This document shows positions 41,000 to 51,507 of a DNA stretch of 64,000 nt, piece by piece (within the stretch, counting starts at the first letter, position 1; each line of letters begins with the position of its first letter). The notes beneath the pieces are model-generated. The model did not search any database and was not told where the DNA came from. It worked only from the letters and a program-made list of their open reading frames with translations. Source of the DNA: Paludibacter sp. (GTDB taxonomy: Bacteria > Bacteroidota > Bacteroidia > Bacteroidales > Paludibacteraceae); assembly GCA_027450045.1 (NCBI GenBank), contig DAIDKM010000001.1, positions 122,620-186,619 of the forward strand. Direction: 5' to 3'. The translations under genes and the position numbers were made by a program.

Positions 41000-41872
41000 T
41001 TATCGCTGAAAACTTTCGCCTACAAAATGTAGCGTTTTTTTCAAATCATACCGCCAATAGCTCCAAGTATGTGCACCGTCGCGCATTCGATATTCATGCG
41101 GAATTCCCCGATCGCGCATGGCTACATGCAAAGCGGCATTGCCACGGTACAGGAAATCTTTATCTCCACAATCGATGTAAAACCTTACTTTGTTAAAATC
41201 AGAATCGGGATAAGTTTTGACAAGATCGAGTACACTGTTTTGCTTCCAATAATTATTCAAACCTTCTTTATTTTGATCGAATTTTCCAAAAAGTCCCTCG
41301 AACATCGATTTTCGATCTTTACTCATGGCAAGCAGTTCTTCATTCGTAAAAACAGCCGGACTCATTGCCACACATGCTGTAAACATATCGGGATGTTTTA
41401 AAGAATATAACAATGAACCATAGCCGCCCATAGATAAGCCAGCAATAGCACGAAACTCTTTCTTTGGTTTGATTTTATATGTTTTTTCGATGTAAGGAAT
41501 AAAATCATGAAAAAAAGCATCTTCGTAACGTACTTTTCCGGAGTAATCATTCACGTACCAGGTTACACCAGCATCCGGCATCACAATAATCATGTCAGGG
41601 GCTTTTCCCGATGCTATTGCCTGATCAGTTATGCGTTGCATATCGCCAAACTGAATCCACGCGGTGTTATCATCCGTGTAACCATGCAACAAATAAAGCA
41701 CTGGATAGGTGCGATCATTTTCATGATAGCCCGGTGGAAAGTAAATGGAATATGCAATATCATGCCCAAGAATAGGGCTTTTACACACATTGTTTTCAGA
41801 AACAGTACTTGCAGATTGCGCAAAGATAAACGTTCCGGGAAGAAAGAAAAAAAGAAACAAAAGTTTTTTCAT
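41000..41872 (-). CDS. Secreted alpha/beta-hydrolase esterase (esterase D/Fes-like)
   Basis: Signal peptide; 'YPVLYLLHGYTDDNTAWIQFG', 'RAIAGLSMGGYGSL', 'HTWSYWRYDL'. Confidence 0.9.
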   Translation of the reverse strand: MKKLLFLFFFLPGTFIFAQSASTVSENNVCKSPILGHDIAYSIYFPPGYHENDRTYPVLYLLHGYTDDNTAWIQFGDMQRITDQAIASGKAPDMIIVMPDAGVTWYVNDYSGKVRYEDAFFHDFIPYIEKTYKIKPKKEFRAIAGLSMGGYGSLLYSLKHPDMFTACVAMSPAVFTNEELLAMSKDRKSMFEGLFGKFDQNKEGLNNYWKQNSVLDLVKTYPDSDFNKVRFYIDCGDKDFLYRGNAALHVAMRDRGIPHEYRMRDGAHTWSYWRYDLKKTLHFVGESFQR

Positions 41873-41930
41873 AGCATAACAATTTAATAATGATTGAAAT
41901 ATGAATTTTTGGCAATTATTTCAAACGGTC

Positions 41931-42524
41931 TTATTCGATAACATGGATGTCAATCGAAGGAGATGTCTCTAAATCAAGCATGGCGTTAATTAGTTTAGCA
42001 AAGCGAAAATGTTTCAAGTCAGAAGGTCTAATTTCAGCTTCGATGATAGCGCCTTGTTGCAACAATCGCTGCCGCTGCGTACCATTTAGTAGATAGGTAA
42101 AAGGAGTCATCCATTTGATTCCATCAAAAAACACGATGTTTGAAAAGGAAGTATCGGTGACAAATCCATTTTTGATGATCAAAATTTCGTCTGCTACTGT
42201 TTGGCTCAAATACTGATTGAACCTTGAACGATCCTCAAATTTGAATGAATAATCGATTGTCTCATCTGTGACCAATTGCAGTGAATGAATGTTTTTTCTG
42301 ACATAAGAATCAAATGTAATTGATTCTATATTTAATCCATACACAATACGGCATTTATATATCGCCTGAGTCAATGATTCAGGAAATTTGATCATGTTTT
42401 TTAAGTCAATATCCGGCACATCACCAAAAAATGCACGACGTGTATGGTTTAGACGTTGTTCGTGCAACTTCAACTGAAGACTCATTTTGTTTTCAACCCG
42501 AATAGTTTCAATAAACCGGAACAT
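41931..42524 (-). CDS. pabC: Aminotransferase class IV, probable aminodeoxychorismate lyase
   Basis: 'ILIIKNGFVTDTSFSNIVFFDGIKWMTP', 'LNGTQRQRLL'; coupled to pabB. Confidence 0.82.
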   Translation of the reverse strand: MFRFIETIRVENKMSLQLKLHEQRLNHTRRAFFGDVPDIDLKNMIKFPESLTQAIYKCRIVYGLNIESITFDSYVRKNIHSLQLVTDETIDYSFKFEDRSRFNQYLSQTVADEILIIKNGFVTDTSFSNIVFFDGIKWMTPFTYLLNGTQRQRLLQQGAIIEAEIRPSDLKHFRFAKLINAMLDLETSPSIDIHVIE

Positions 42525-43500
42525 AAATTTTTTCAATTAATTCCTGATATTCATCGTGTGGATCACTCCGCGATGTGATGCCTCCTCCGCTTTTGTATAC
42601 ATATCCATCCGATGTTTTTTCAATAAAACGAATCATTACGGCACTATCCAAACGATGGCCATCGAAAACACCAAAAACTCCTGTATAATATCCTCTTTGA
42701 TAGGTTTCTGTTTCGATAATAATGTCAACGGTTTTCTTTTTCGGTGCTCCTGTCACAGATCCTGCCGGCAACATGGCAAACAAAATATCACCCAAATGAC
42801 AGAAATAATCCGAAGCAAGACGACCTTCAATTTCAGAACTTATTTGTAACAACCTCCCTTTATGTGTTTCAATTTCTTCAACGTAACGGAATTTCGTTAC
42901 TCTTACACCGTCTGCCACCATGCTTAGATCGTTTCGAAGCAAATCGACAATGGTATTATGTTCGGCTTTTTCTTTCAGACTATTCAATAAAAGGAGCCTG
43001 GCATTTGGAATAGAAGCATTTATCGTTCCTTTCATAGGATAGGTATGCACTTCCCCTTGCTCAATAGTTACAAACGTTTCAGGCGAAAAGCAAACAAATT
43101 CATCGTTATACCAAAGTTTATATTTAGCCTTTGCGTGATGAAAAATGGTTTGCAAATTTGTTTCAAGTCGAATGGGTGTTTGAGCTGTCAGATTTACCAC
43201 AAAACTGTTGCCTTTTTTTATTTCAGCTACTACCGCATCAAATTTATTTTGGTAGTCTTCAAATGGTTGTGGCATGCTTTCAAGAGATTGGCTAAAATCT
43301 GTACTCAAATTAAAAGCAATCTCAGGCGTGTTTTTTGCAATACCCGTTTGAAACAAAATATATTGACTGTTGACTTCATTCAAAGGTATCACAACCGGCT
43401 TTTGCTGTAAAAAATCAATAATAAACAAGAAAGGAGTTTTTTCAGCTCCTAACCGATTCATTCTATCTTTTGCATTGTCAATGTAATCCATCTTGCCCAT
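42508..43500 (-). CDS. pabB: Aminodeoxychorismate synthase component I
   Basis: 'VNLTAQTPI', 'MKGTINAS', 'EHNTIVDLLRNDLSMVADGVRV', 'MLPAGSVTGAPKKKTVDIIIETETYQRGYYTGVFG'. Confidence 0.92.
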   Translation of the reverse strand: MGKMDYIDNAKDRMNRLGAEKTPFLFIIDFLQQKPVVIPLNEVNSQYILFQTGIAKNTPEIAFNLSTDFSQSLESMPQPFEDYQNKFDAVVAEIKKGNSFVVNLTAQTPIRLETNLQTIFHHAKAKYKLWYNDEFVCFSPETFVTIEQGEVHTYPMKGTINASIPNARLLLLNSLKEKAEHNTIVDLLRNDLSMVADGVRVTKFRYVEEIETHKGRLLQISSEIEGRLASDYFCHLGDILFAMLPAGSVTGAPKKKTVDIIIETETYQRGYYTGVFGVFDGHRLDSAVMIRFIEKTSDGYVYKSGGGITSRSDPHDEYQELIEKIYVPVY

Positions 43501-43557
43501 TGCCTTGTGTGAATTCCTTACAAATATACTGATTTTTTTTGATGACTTGGAAAAAAC

Positions 43558-43588
43558 AACCCCGCCAAAGGATTACTTTAGCGGGGTT
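43558..43588 (-). terminator. Intrinsic terminator after the M13 peptidase gene
   Basis: AACCCCGC ... GCGGGGTT with GTTTTTT on the minus strand. Confidence 0.85.
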
Positions 43589-43612
43589 GAAGAAAAATTC
43601 AATAATGAGTGA

Positions 43613-45658
43613 TTACCAAATAATGGCTTGTTTGTCAGCGGGTAAATACATTTTATCACCTGGTTTCACATTGAAGGCTTTTTGGAATGCTTCAATGTTA
43701 GGCAATGCACCATCAACGCGCCATTTGCCTAAAGAGTGCGGATCTTCTTTAGTAAGACGTAATATTTCCTGTGGACGGATATTTCCTGCCCAAACGGTTG
43801 CATAAGCTAAGAAGAAACGTTGTTCAGGAGTAAAACCATCCATTTTGTTCGGATTGATTTGTCCCTTTTTTAGTGCATTTTGCATAGCTAAGAAAGAAAT
43901 ATGCAATCCTCCATTGTCAGCAAGGTTTTCTCCTAATGTAAAGGGACCATTACCAAACGTGTTTGGAGCTACCTGAATGCTGCTAAACCAATTGGATAGA
44001 ACCGTTGCACGTGCTGTGAAATTTTTAGCATCTTGTGGTGTCCACCAATTCTTCAAATTGCCATTTTTATCGAATTGACGGCCTTGATCATCAAATCCAT
44101 GTGTCATTTCGTGGCCAATTACAACGCCAATAGCTCCATAATTCGCTGCATCATCAGCATCTTGCTGAAAGAATGGAGGTTGAAGGATAGCCGCAGGAAA
44201 ACAGATTTCATTTGTCGTTGGATTGTAGTAAGCATTGACTGTTTGAGGCGTCATTTGCCATTCATTAACATCAGTCGGTTTATCAATTTTGTTAAGAATA
44301 TAATTCATCTCAAAGAGACGCGATCTCATAATATCAGCAAAATAGCTGTCATTAAGAATCGGGAGTTTTGAATAATCACGCCATTTGTCAGGATATCCAA
44401 TTTTAATATGAATAGCATATAATTTTGCTAAAGCGGTATCTTTAGTTGCTTGCGACATCCAACTTGCTTTTTGAATACGTTCAGCAAAAGCATTTTGAAG
44501 ATTTTTGACTAACTGCACCATTCGTTGTTTGGCAGCCGGTGGAAAATATTGTGCCACATACATTTGACCTAATGCTTCTCCCAATGAGCCATTGATGGAT
44601 GAAATAACACGTTTCCATCTTGGACGCATTTCCTGACGACCTGAAAGGGTTTTACCATAAAATTCAAAATTAGCATTGCCAAAATCATCGCTTAGATAAG
44701 GAGCTGCACTATTAATAAGGTTCCATGCATAATAAGCTTTGATTGCATCAGGTGAAGTTGATTTAAAAATAGCATCTGCCGATTTGAAGAAAGTAGGTTG
44801 TCCTACATTCAACATTTTAACTTGAGGAACTCCTATAGCTTGAAAATAGTTTTGAAAATCAAAATCAGGAGCTAAAGCTACCAATTGCTTTACTTCCATT
44901 TTATTGAAGTTCTTATGCGGGTCGCGTAGCGTTACACGATCCCATGATGCTTTTGCCAAACTTGTCTCAATTTTCATGACGTCTCCGGCTAATTTAGCAG
45001 CAGGTTGATGTACCATGTCAGCATAACCAGAAAGCGTAAACAAGCGGGTCATTAAATCCATATATTTAGCACGAATATCCTTCATGTGAGGATCATTTTC
45101 AAGATAATAATCACGGTCGCCAATGCCTAACCCACCTTGATTGATGGATGCAATAGTCATTTTACTGTTCGAATTATCAGCTTCCGCATATAAATCGAAG
45201 AAAGGCATGATACCATTTTTTTGCAAGGTTACTAATTCATTCTGTAAATCCTTTTTGTTGTTCAATTTGGCAATACTTTCCAACCATGGTTTGATAGGAG
45301 CAGAGCCTTGTTGTTGCAATTTTACACTATCCATGCCTAAATTGTAGAGCGTAGCAATTTTGTCAGGAATAGAACCTGCTGTATTTTGCTTTGCCGCCAA
45401 CCCGGTAACCAAATCTTTCAAGCGAACCTGATTGTCTTCCGCTAATTGATCGAACGTGCCAAAACGTGCATACTCTGCAGTAAGTGGATGTTTTTTTATC
45501 CATCCGCCGTCTGCGTATTGATAAAAATCGTTGACAGGGTTGGCTGTCGTGTCTAAATTAGACAAGTCGATACCCGATGTCAAAACTTTTTTTGGTGCTT
45601 GATGACAAGCTGCCAGAAGTCCAACAGAAAGACTCATAAGAATCATGATTTTTTTCAT
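43613..45658 (-). CDS. M13 family metallopeptidase (neprilysin/PepO-like), lipoprotein
   Basis: Lipobox LLAAC; 'VIGHEMTHGFDDQGRQFDKNGNLKNWW', 'LGENLADNGGLHIS', C-terminal W. Confidence 0.95.
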   Translation of the reverse strand: MKKIMILMSLSVGLLAACHQAPKKVLTSGIDLSNLDTTANPVNDFYQYADGGWIKKHPLTAEYARFGTFDQLAEDNQVRLKDLVTGLAAKQNTAGSIPDKIATLYNLGMDSVKLQQQGSAPIKPWLESIAKLNNKKDLQNELVTLQKNGIMPFFDLYAEADNSNSKMTIASINQGGLGIGDRDYYLENDPHMKDIRAKYMDLMTRLFTLSGYADMVHQPAAKLAGDVMKIETSLAKASWDRVTLRDPHKNFNKMEVKQLVALAPDFDFQNYFQAIGVPQVKMLNVGQPTFFKSADAIFKSTSPDAIKAYYAWNLINSAAPYLSDDFGNANFEFYGKTLSGRQEMRPRWKRVISSINGSLGEALGQMYVAQYFPPAAKQRMVQLVKNLQNAFAERIQKASWMSQATKDTALAKLYAIHIKIGYPDKWRDYSKLPILNDSYFADIMRSRLFEMNYILNKIDKPTDVNEWQMTPQTVNAYYNPTTNEICFPAAILQPPFFQQDADDAANYGAIGVVIGHEMTHGFDDQGRQFDKNGNLKNWWTPQDAKNFTARATVLSNWFSSIQVAPNTFGNGPFTLGENLADNGGLHISFLAMQNALKKGQINPNKMDGFTPEQRFFLAYATVWAGNIRPQEILRLTKEDPHSLGKWRVDGALPNIEAFQKAFNVKPGDKMYLPADKQAIIW

Positions 45659-45852
45659 TCGAAAGAGGGTTTGATTAGTGAGAAATGATGTCGCATGTAA
45701 AACATCAACTCAAATTAATATTCAACGAACATGCTCGTTTTACAAATTGAATTAATTCGCTTCATAACAAGCGATGAAGTTGCAAAGATAAAAGAAAAAA
45801 TGTAACGTGCGGAAATTTATTTACGAAATAATATTCGTTATCTATGATTTTT

Positions 45853-46440
45853 TTAGATGCAGCTCAAAATGACAAATTTTCTTTTGAGGTTTTCTCTCTT
45901 ATAAAATGGTTTAATAGCGTTAATGTACTCACTATCAACAGTCTCATAAGGTTGAACAAAAGGACGTGCATCAATCCATGAAAATGTTACTTCCCCACTC
46001 GTTCGATTGACAAGGGTCACTTTTGATGAGATGGTAACCGACTTTCAATGGCAACAAAATGTCGATAGGCGCATTTTTTTTTCATCCTCCCATCATTTTT
46101 AATGATCAACTGTACGTATATCGCATGCACAGTCCCGTTTGAAGGGCTTCCACCGAAACAGCAGGCAAAGGACTGACTTTGTTTAAATGAATTGCCCGTA
46201 CGGCACTCATTTTTCCTTACAGCAAGTTGGAACGTAATTTTAAAGTTGTAGTTTTTGTGATAAGAATGGGTGCTTTGTAGGTTGACGAGTGGATCGTTGG
46301 TACAATACTATCAACAAACAGGATAAACCACTTTCACCGGACGGTTTGTTGTGAAAGGCAAACGTAAAGAATCAATAAATTCCATGTAGTTTAAATTTTC
46401 TTCAGACATCAACAAATTACCACTGATAACCAACAATATG
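45853..46440 (-). pseudogene. Decayed gene remnant with CHB_HEX_C/Fn3-associated-like and PA14-like segments (hexosaminidase-type tail)
   Basis: One broken frame reads TYKAPILITKTTTLKLRSNLL*GKMSAVRAIHLNKVSPLPAVSVEALQTGLCMRYTYS*..NAPIDILLPLKVGYHLIKS; other pieces FIDSLRLPFTTNRPVKVVYPVC and VTLVNRTSGEVTFSWIDARPFVQPYETVDSEYINAIKPFYKRENLKRKF lie in other frames. Confidence 0.65.
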
Positions 46441-46461
46441 TAATTAGCAATTCAATCTAAA

Positions 46462-47004
46462 TTACAAGGGTGGTTCTTCATGGAAATCGACATCGCCAAA
46501 TCCTTCTTCATCTAATTCGTCTATGTCGAAATCTTCGTCTCCATAAAATTGTTCATCCATCTCAGTAGTGGTTGTTTTTGGATTATCCAATTGAACCGTA
46601 GCAACTTGTGTAGGAGCTTCACCTTCGGATAAGGTACAGGTGGCTTTGTCGCTATATTGTCGGGGAATCATTTCTTTCAACGTCATGTAAAAACAACGAT
46701 CGGAAAGCATATCAAAAACATAGATCAACTTCTGTTTTTCTTCAGTTATCAAGTCCTCCAACACAGTATTTTCCATCACCAAATTATCGTATTCCGAATC
46801 GGTTTCCATCTCAATGAGCGTGATTTCTTGTTGTTTTTCCCACTCATCATTACACAAGAAAAAAGAAGTGATCTGATCTTTTTCAAAGTGAACCGTTTCC
46901 AGAATAGCCTCATGGAGAGTCAAAAAGGTTGCGCTGGAATCAATGGTAATTTCACGAACAAAATTGTCCACTTCGTCTGATAGAATAAGAAATTTGTACA
47001 ACAT
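46462..47004 (-). CDS. pRiA4b ORF-3-like (IS1096 passenger/TnpR-like) family protein with acidic tail
   Basis: 'MLYKFLILSDEVDNFVREITIDSSATFLTLHEAILETVHFEKDQITSFFLCNDEWEKQQEITL', 'KLIYVFDMLSDRCFYMTL'; Asp/Glu-rich C-terminus. Confidence 0.75.
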   Translation of the reverse strand: MLYKFLILSDEVDNFVREITIDSSATFLTLHEAILETVHFEKDQITSFFLCNDEWEKQQEITLIEMETDSEYDNLVMENTVLEDLITEEKQKLIYVFDMLSDRCFYMTLKEMIPRQYSDKATCTLSEGEAPTQVATVQLDNPKTTTTEMDEQFYGDEDFDIDELDEEGFGDVDFHEEPPL

Positions 47005-47437
47005 AACGGGTATTTAAATTTTGGCGCAAAGATACGGTTTTTTCTAATTGTCTCAACTTTTGCACGTGAGCTCCCTTGTGAACATATAGAAAAACACTGT
47101 ATGAATCGTTGATATTTGCTCTGTAAATCAATGTCTTTTGATAATTGCTTATTAACCGACAATCGTGCTGAAACACAAATATACAACCATATTTCCCAAA
47201 ATAATTGATATCAGAGCCTTTTGAGATTTCGGTGTTCGGTCATCTTTGAGTTCATCGCTTGTTCGTTGAATATGCTATTTTGATAATAATTTGATAATAA
47301 AATATTTATCTACAATCAAAAGTGCCACTGGGGAAAACGCGAAGATGATCGGGGAGTCAAAACTTTTGAACAGAAATTCAAGAACTAATGACGGGATGAC
47401 TTTGTGAGCCACCCCGTCAGTATTGAGAACTTGCTTT

Positions 47438-47854
47438 TTATTCAACCTTCACTTCAAGAGGTTGAAACAAATAGTTTTCTAACGTAGAACGAATTTCTGC
47501 AGGAATGGGGATGGCTTTTTGTTCCTTGAAATCAAAATGAACCAACACGGTTTTCCCTTTGGTACAACGTTGTTCGTTTTGCCAGGCTTCTTGATAGACT
47601 TCGAGCGAAGAATTGCCGATGCGTGATATATACGTGCGGATTTCAACATCCTGATTGAAATATAGTTGCTTCAAAAAATCGACCTCAAAACGAGCCAGAA
47701 TCAAATTCCAGTTAGAAAAATTAAATTCGGGATTAAAACAACGATAAATAAGATTACGGGCTTGCTCAAACCACCCTGGCATAACAGTATTGTTTACATG
47801 ACCAAGACCATCAATATCGCCAAACTTTGGTGTAATCAACATAGAAAAATACAT
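47438..47854 (-). CDS. Acyl-CoA thioesterase (4HBT, YbgC/FadM-like)
   Basis: 'FGDIDGLGHVNNTVMPGWFEQARNLIYRCF'; start trimmed from 47989 to MYFSMLITPKFG. Confidence 0.87.
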   Translation of the reverse strand: MYFSMLITPKFGDIDGLGHVNNTVMPGWFEQARNLIYRCFNPEFNFSNWNLILARFEVDFLKQLYFNQDVEIRTYISRIGNSSLEVYQEAWQNEQRCTKGKTVLVHFDFKEQKAIPIPAEIRSTLENYLFQPLEVKVE

Positions 47855-48040
47855 ACCTTCATTGAATTTTACGAATGCAACACATTGGATACGATGTGCA
47901 TACAAGTTTTTGGTTGAAATGGAACATGATGAAAAAACATCATCCTTTCCATTGCAAAGGTACGGTAAAACCATTAAACATAAAAGCAAAAAGAAAGCTT
48001 CTGAAATGAATCATTATCATAAAGATAGTAATTCAAAGCA

Positions 48041-50149
48041 TTAACGATCACGAAAAAAGGCATCAACAGCCATCATGATCCACATATCTAAAGTGGATTT
48101 TTGTTTGCATGAAAGCGAAGAACGCAAGTTATCATGAATTTCAAATGAGCCCTGAAGATCATCGAATTGCAATATTCCCTGTTCGAAAACACGTTCATGG
48201 TGTTTCCCTTCATTTGTCATAGCAACAAAAGTCAATGGGGAGAGAGATTGTTGTTTCTTCTCCACCAGAAACCATTGATAATGTTGAGCTGGATCAGCCG
48301 ATTCTACCAAATCCAATCGTTTTACTTCAAAAATTGCAATAGAATCGTTTTCCAAAAAGAAAAGTATTTCATAACGACTGTTTTTCAACACGTTGTATTT
48401 TTCAATCAATGCAAGTAATTTATCGACAGCCTCCTCTTCAGGAATGTTCTTTTCGACACATTGGTGATGATGATAAAGACTTACACGACCTTTGCCTGCA
48501 CCCACATAGCCAAAATCAGCATCCGCCATTTCACCCGGACCATTGACAATGCACCCCATCACACCAATTTTCAAACCTACTAAATGTCCTGTTGCCGCCT
48601 TAATTCGAGCTAATGTAGTTTGCAAATCAAACAACGTACGGCCGCAGCCAGGGCAAGAAATATAATCTGTTTTGGAAACACGTACCCGCGATGCCTGCAA
48701 AATGGCAAAAGCTGTATCAATCACTTGAGAAGGCAATAAAAGCTCATTCTCTAAAAAAAGACCATCGCCGAACCCATCTAAAAACAATACCCCAAAATCA
48801 GCAGCGGCTTGAACCTGAAAAGTTTCAAGATCGCGTTCGTTGTAAACACCATGGAGAAATACCGGAACAGAACAATTATGAATTATCAAGGCATGAAAGA
48901 AAGCACGCATTTCCGCGGTAGCATTCGGATGATCGGAAGAGAGCAAGACAACAACATTTTCTATTTTTTTAAGTTGATCGATAAGTGTTTCGTTTAAATC
49001 TCCATATTGCAACTTTAAAAACTTCACCCCTTTTTGTGTGGTGTTTAATTCCGACAACTGCTCAACTGTAAAAAAAAGCAACTCATTCGTAACCAAATCA
49101 GGTTGTAAAGTTCCTAACCCCTTTTCGGACGCCATCACCAAGGGAGCATGAGCGCTTCCGATGTTATTTATAGTTGATGTTTCGCGACGATAATACACAT
49201 AAGGATTAAACGAGGTGGCCACATTTGCTTTTATTGAAGTATGACCGACACGTTTCATTATATGATCAATCAGTTTTCGTGCTACAGGTATCTCTTTTTC
49301 GGGATCTTCACTTAACGACACTCGGATGGTATCGCCGATGCCATCGACCAACAAAGCTCCAATGCCGACAGCCGACTTAATACGTCCATCTTCGCCGTCA
49401 CCCGCTTCTGTAACGCCTAAATGAATAGGATAATTCATGCCTTCATCATGCATCGTACTAACCAACAATCGAACGGTTTGCACCATCATCAGCGTGTTTG
49501 AAGCCTTAATGGAGATTACAATTTCATGAAAATCGTCTTCTTCACAAATACGCAAAAATTCCATACACGATTCTACCATTCCTGCAGGTGAATTGCCATA
49601 ACGACTCATGATACGATCGGACAATGAACCATGATTAACCCCTATTCGCAAAGCCGTCTGGTGTTCTTTGCAAATAGAAAGCAAAGGCAGTAAACGGTTG
49701 CGTATTTTCTGAATTTCTTGTTGATATTCTTCTTCTGTGTACTCTAATTGACGAAACGTACGTGCAGCATCCACAAAGTTTCCCGGGTTGATACGCACTT
49801 TTTCCACGTACTGAGCAGCAACTTCCGCCGCATTGGGATTAAAATGAATATCTGCCGAAAGAGGTTGTCGATATCCTTTCTCAAGCAATCCTTTTCGGAT
49901 AAATTGCAGATTTTCGGCTTCCCGAACACCCTGAGCTGTGAGTCTTACCAATTCGCCGCCAGCATCAATGATACGCTCGGATTGAGCGATGGAAGCTTCT
50001 GTATCCAAGGTTGAAGTATTGGTCATTGACTGCACACAAATGGGTTGATTATTACCCAAACGTAATGTCCCGATGGTCACTTCCTGCGTTACCAAACGCT
50101 GATAATTAAATAGATCGAGACAATATAGAGATTGAACTTCTTTATTCAT
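48041..50149 (-). CDS. ispG: (E)-4-hydroxy-3-methylbut-2-enyl-diphosphate synthase, long form
   Basis: 'LGNNQPICVQSMTNTSTLDTEASIAQ', 'ISCPGCGRTLFDLQTT', 'IGVMGCIVNGPGEMADADFGYVG'; 702 aa with central insertion. Confidence 0.96.
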   Translation of the reverse strand: MNKEVQSLYCLDLFNYQRLVTQEVTIGTLRLGNNQPICVQSMTNTSTLDTEASIAQSERIIDAGGELVRLTAQGVREAENLQFIRKGLLEKGYRQPLSADIHFNPNAAEVAAQYVEKVRINPGNFVDAARTFRQLEYTEEEYQQEIQKIRNRLLPLLSICKEHQTALRIGVNHGSLSDRIMSRYGNSPAGMVESCMEFLRICEEDDFHEIVISIKASNTLMMVQTVRLLVSTMHDEGMNYPIHLGVTEAGDGEDGRIKSAVGIGALLVDGIGDTIRVSLSEDPEKEIPVARKLIDHIMKRVGHTSIKANVATSFNPYVYYRRETSTINNIGSAHAPLVMASEKGLGTLQPDLVTNELLFFTVEQLSELNTTQKGVKFLKLQYGDLNETLIDQLKKIENVVVLLSSDHPNATAEMRAFFHALIIHNCSVPVFLHGVYNERDLETFQVQAAADFGVLFLDGFGDGLFLENELLLPSQVIDTAFAILQASRVRVSKTDYISCPGCGRTLFDLQTTLARIKAATGHLVGLKIGVMGCIVNGPGEMADADFGYVGAGKGRVSLYHHHQCVEKNIPEEEAVDKLLALIEKYNVLKNSRYEILFFLENDSIAIFEVKRLDLVESADPAQHYQWFLVEKKQQSLSPLTFVAMTNEGKHHERVFEQGILQFDDLQGSFEIHDNLRSSLSCKQKSTLDMWIMMAVDAFFRDR

Positions 50150-50224
50150 ACGTAAATAATTTGTTGTTAAAGGTCGTATGGAATCCGCATGTCAATTATT
50201 CTCTTAATCTCAGATATAAGTAAT

Positions 50225-50929
50225 TTACATGCTCGTTTCATTTGACGGTTTCTTTAAGTTGTTTGTTTCATTTTCAGTAAAATAGCGACACCATGAGCGA
50301 ATGCCACACTCCTCGCATTTCGGTTTGCGAGCCACACAAACATAACGACCATGCAAAATGAGCCAATGATGTGCTTTAGGAATCAATTGCTGAGGAAAAA
50401 GTCCGGTTAAAATCTTTTCTGTTTCAAGAGGTGATTTGGAGTTTTCTGTTAAACCCAATCGTTCCGCTACGCGAAAAACATGTGTATCGACAGCCATTAC
50501 AGGCTGATTGAATATAATAGATGCAACCACGTTGGCTGTCTTTCTGCCAACACCAGGCAACTGTTGCAACTGCTCAGGATCAGAAGGCAATTGACTATTA
50601 AAATCACGTACCAACTGATGTGCCATCTCCACCAAATGTTTCGCTTTACTGTTGGGATACGAAATGCTGCGGATCTTTGCGAAAACATCTTCCTGGGTAG
50701 CTTCAGCTAATTTTTCAACGGTAGGGTATTCTTCAAAAAATGGCTTGGTGACAATGTTTACCCGTTTATCAGTACATTGAGCCGAAAGAATTACCGCCAC
50801 CAGCAGTTCGTATGGTGAACGATAGTGAAGCTCGCTTTTAGGATCGGGCACATTGGCTTGAAACCAATCTATCAAGTGATTGCAACGTTCTTGTGAAGTC
50901 ATTTCTTCAATATTCATATCATGCACCAA
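50225..50929 (-). CDS. nth: Endonuclease III
   Basis: 'VAVILSAQCTDKRVNIVTKPFF', 'LPGVGRKTANVVASIIFNQPVMAVDTHVFRVAERLGL', Cys cluster CVARKPKCEECGIRSWC. Confidence 0.96.
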   Translation of the reverse strand: MVHDMNIEEMTSQERCNHLIDWFQANVPDPKSELHYRSPYELLVAVILSAQCTDKRVNIVTKPFFEEYPTVEKLAEATQEDVFAKIRSISYPNSKAKHLVEMAHQLVRDFNSQLPSDPEQLQQLPGVGRKTANVVASIIFNQPVMAVDTHVFRVAERLGLTENSKSPLETEKILTGLFPQQLIPKAHHWLILHGRYVCVARKPKCEECGIRSWCRYFTENETNNLKKPSNETSM

Positions 50930-50950
50930 AAAAGTTCATAGCCATTATTT

Positions 50951-51487
50951 TCATTTATGTACTTGATATACAATTTGATACAACAAATCAACCACTTGAT
51001 CAAATTGATCGGGCAATAATTGGTTCCCATATTCCATCAATTTCAACGCTACCGGTTTTTTACAGGTATCATAAGCCGGTTGGCAATAGGTATTGGGGCA
51101 GAGCACAAAATTTTCATTTTCATAAAATTGGATACGACGTTGAGTAATAGTCGAAACCGGCGGTTCTACTTCTAAGATTACCGGAGGAATCACTTGGCGT
51201 ACGTAGTCATGCAAAACGCGTTTCCCAAAACCCTTACCTCGCAATGCGGGCACAATAGCAAAATGTTCAATATACCGAAACAACGACAAATTCCACGTAT
51301 TGAACACACCAATCGGATGATCATCCAACACAATTACATGACAACCCATTTCAGAATGATTCAACAGAGCAGCTAATGATTCTGAAGAGCGACGCTCGTC
51401 AATTGGGAAAGCCTCTTCTATACAAGCCGTCACAAAGAGCCATGCCGGATCGGAGAGAGAACGGATTGGATTTAATTTCAGATTCAT
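50951..51487 (-). CDS. GNAT family N-acetyltransferase
   Basis: 'IEHFAIVPALRGKGFGKRVLHDYV', 'FYENENFVLCPN'. Confidence 0.85.
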   Translation of the reverse strand: MNLKLNPIRSLSDPAWLFVTACIEEAFPIDERRSSESLAALLNHSEMGCHVIVLDDHPIGVFNTWNLSLFRYIEHFAIVPALRGKGFGKRVLHDYVRQVIPPVILEVEPPVSTITQRRIQFYENENFVLCPNTYCQPAYDTCKKPVALKLMEYGNQLLPDQFDQVVDLLYQIVYQVHK

Positions 51488-51507
51488 AAACAGCTCAATG
51501 ATAATGG

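Noticed and set aside
46462-47004. IS1096-passenger-type name taken as evidence for a mobile element
   Set aside because: No transposase, terminal inverted repeats or target duplication seen; the family is common as a chromosomal gene in Bacteroidetes
47392-47421. Inverted repeat GACGGG ... CCCCGTC after the thioesterase
   Set aside because: Stem plausible but the T-tract is weak and the strand assignment uncertain, so not called as a terminator
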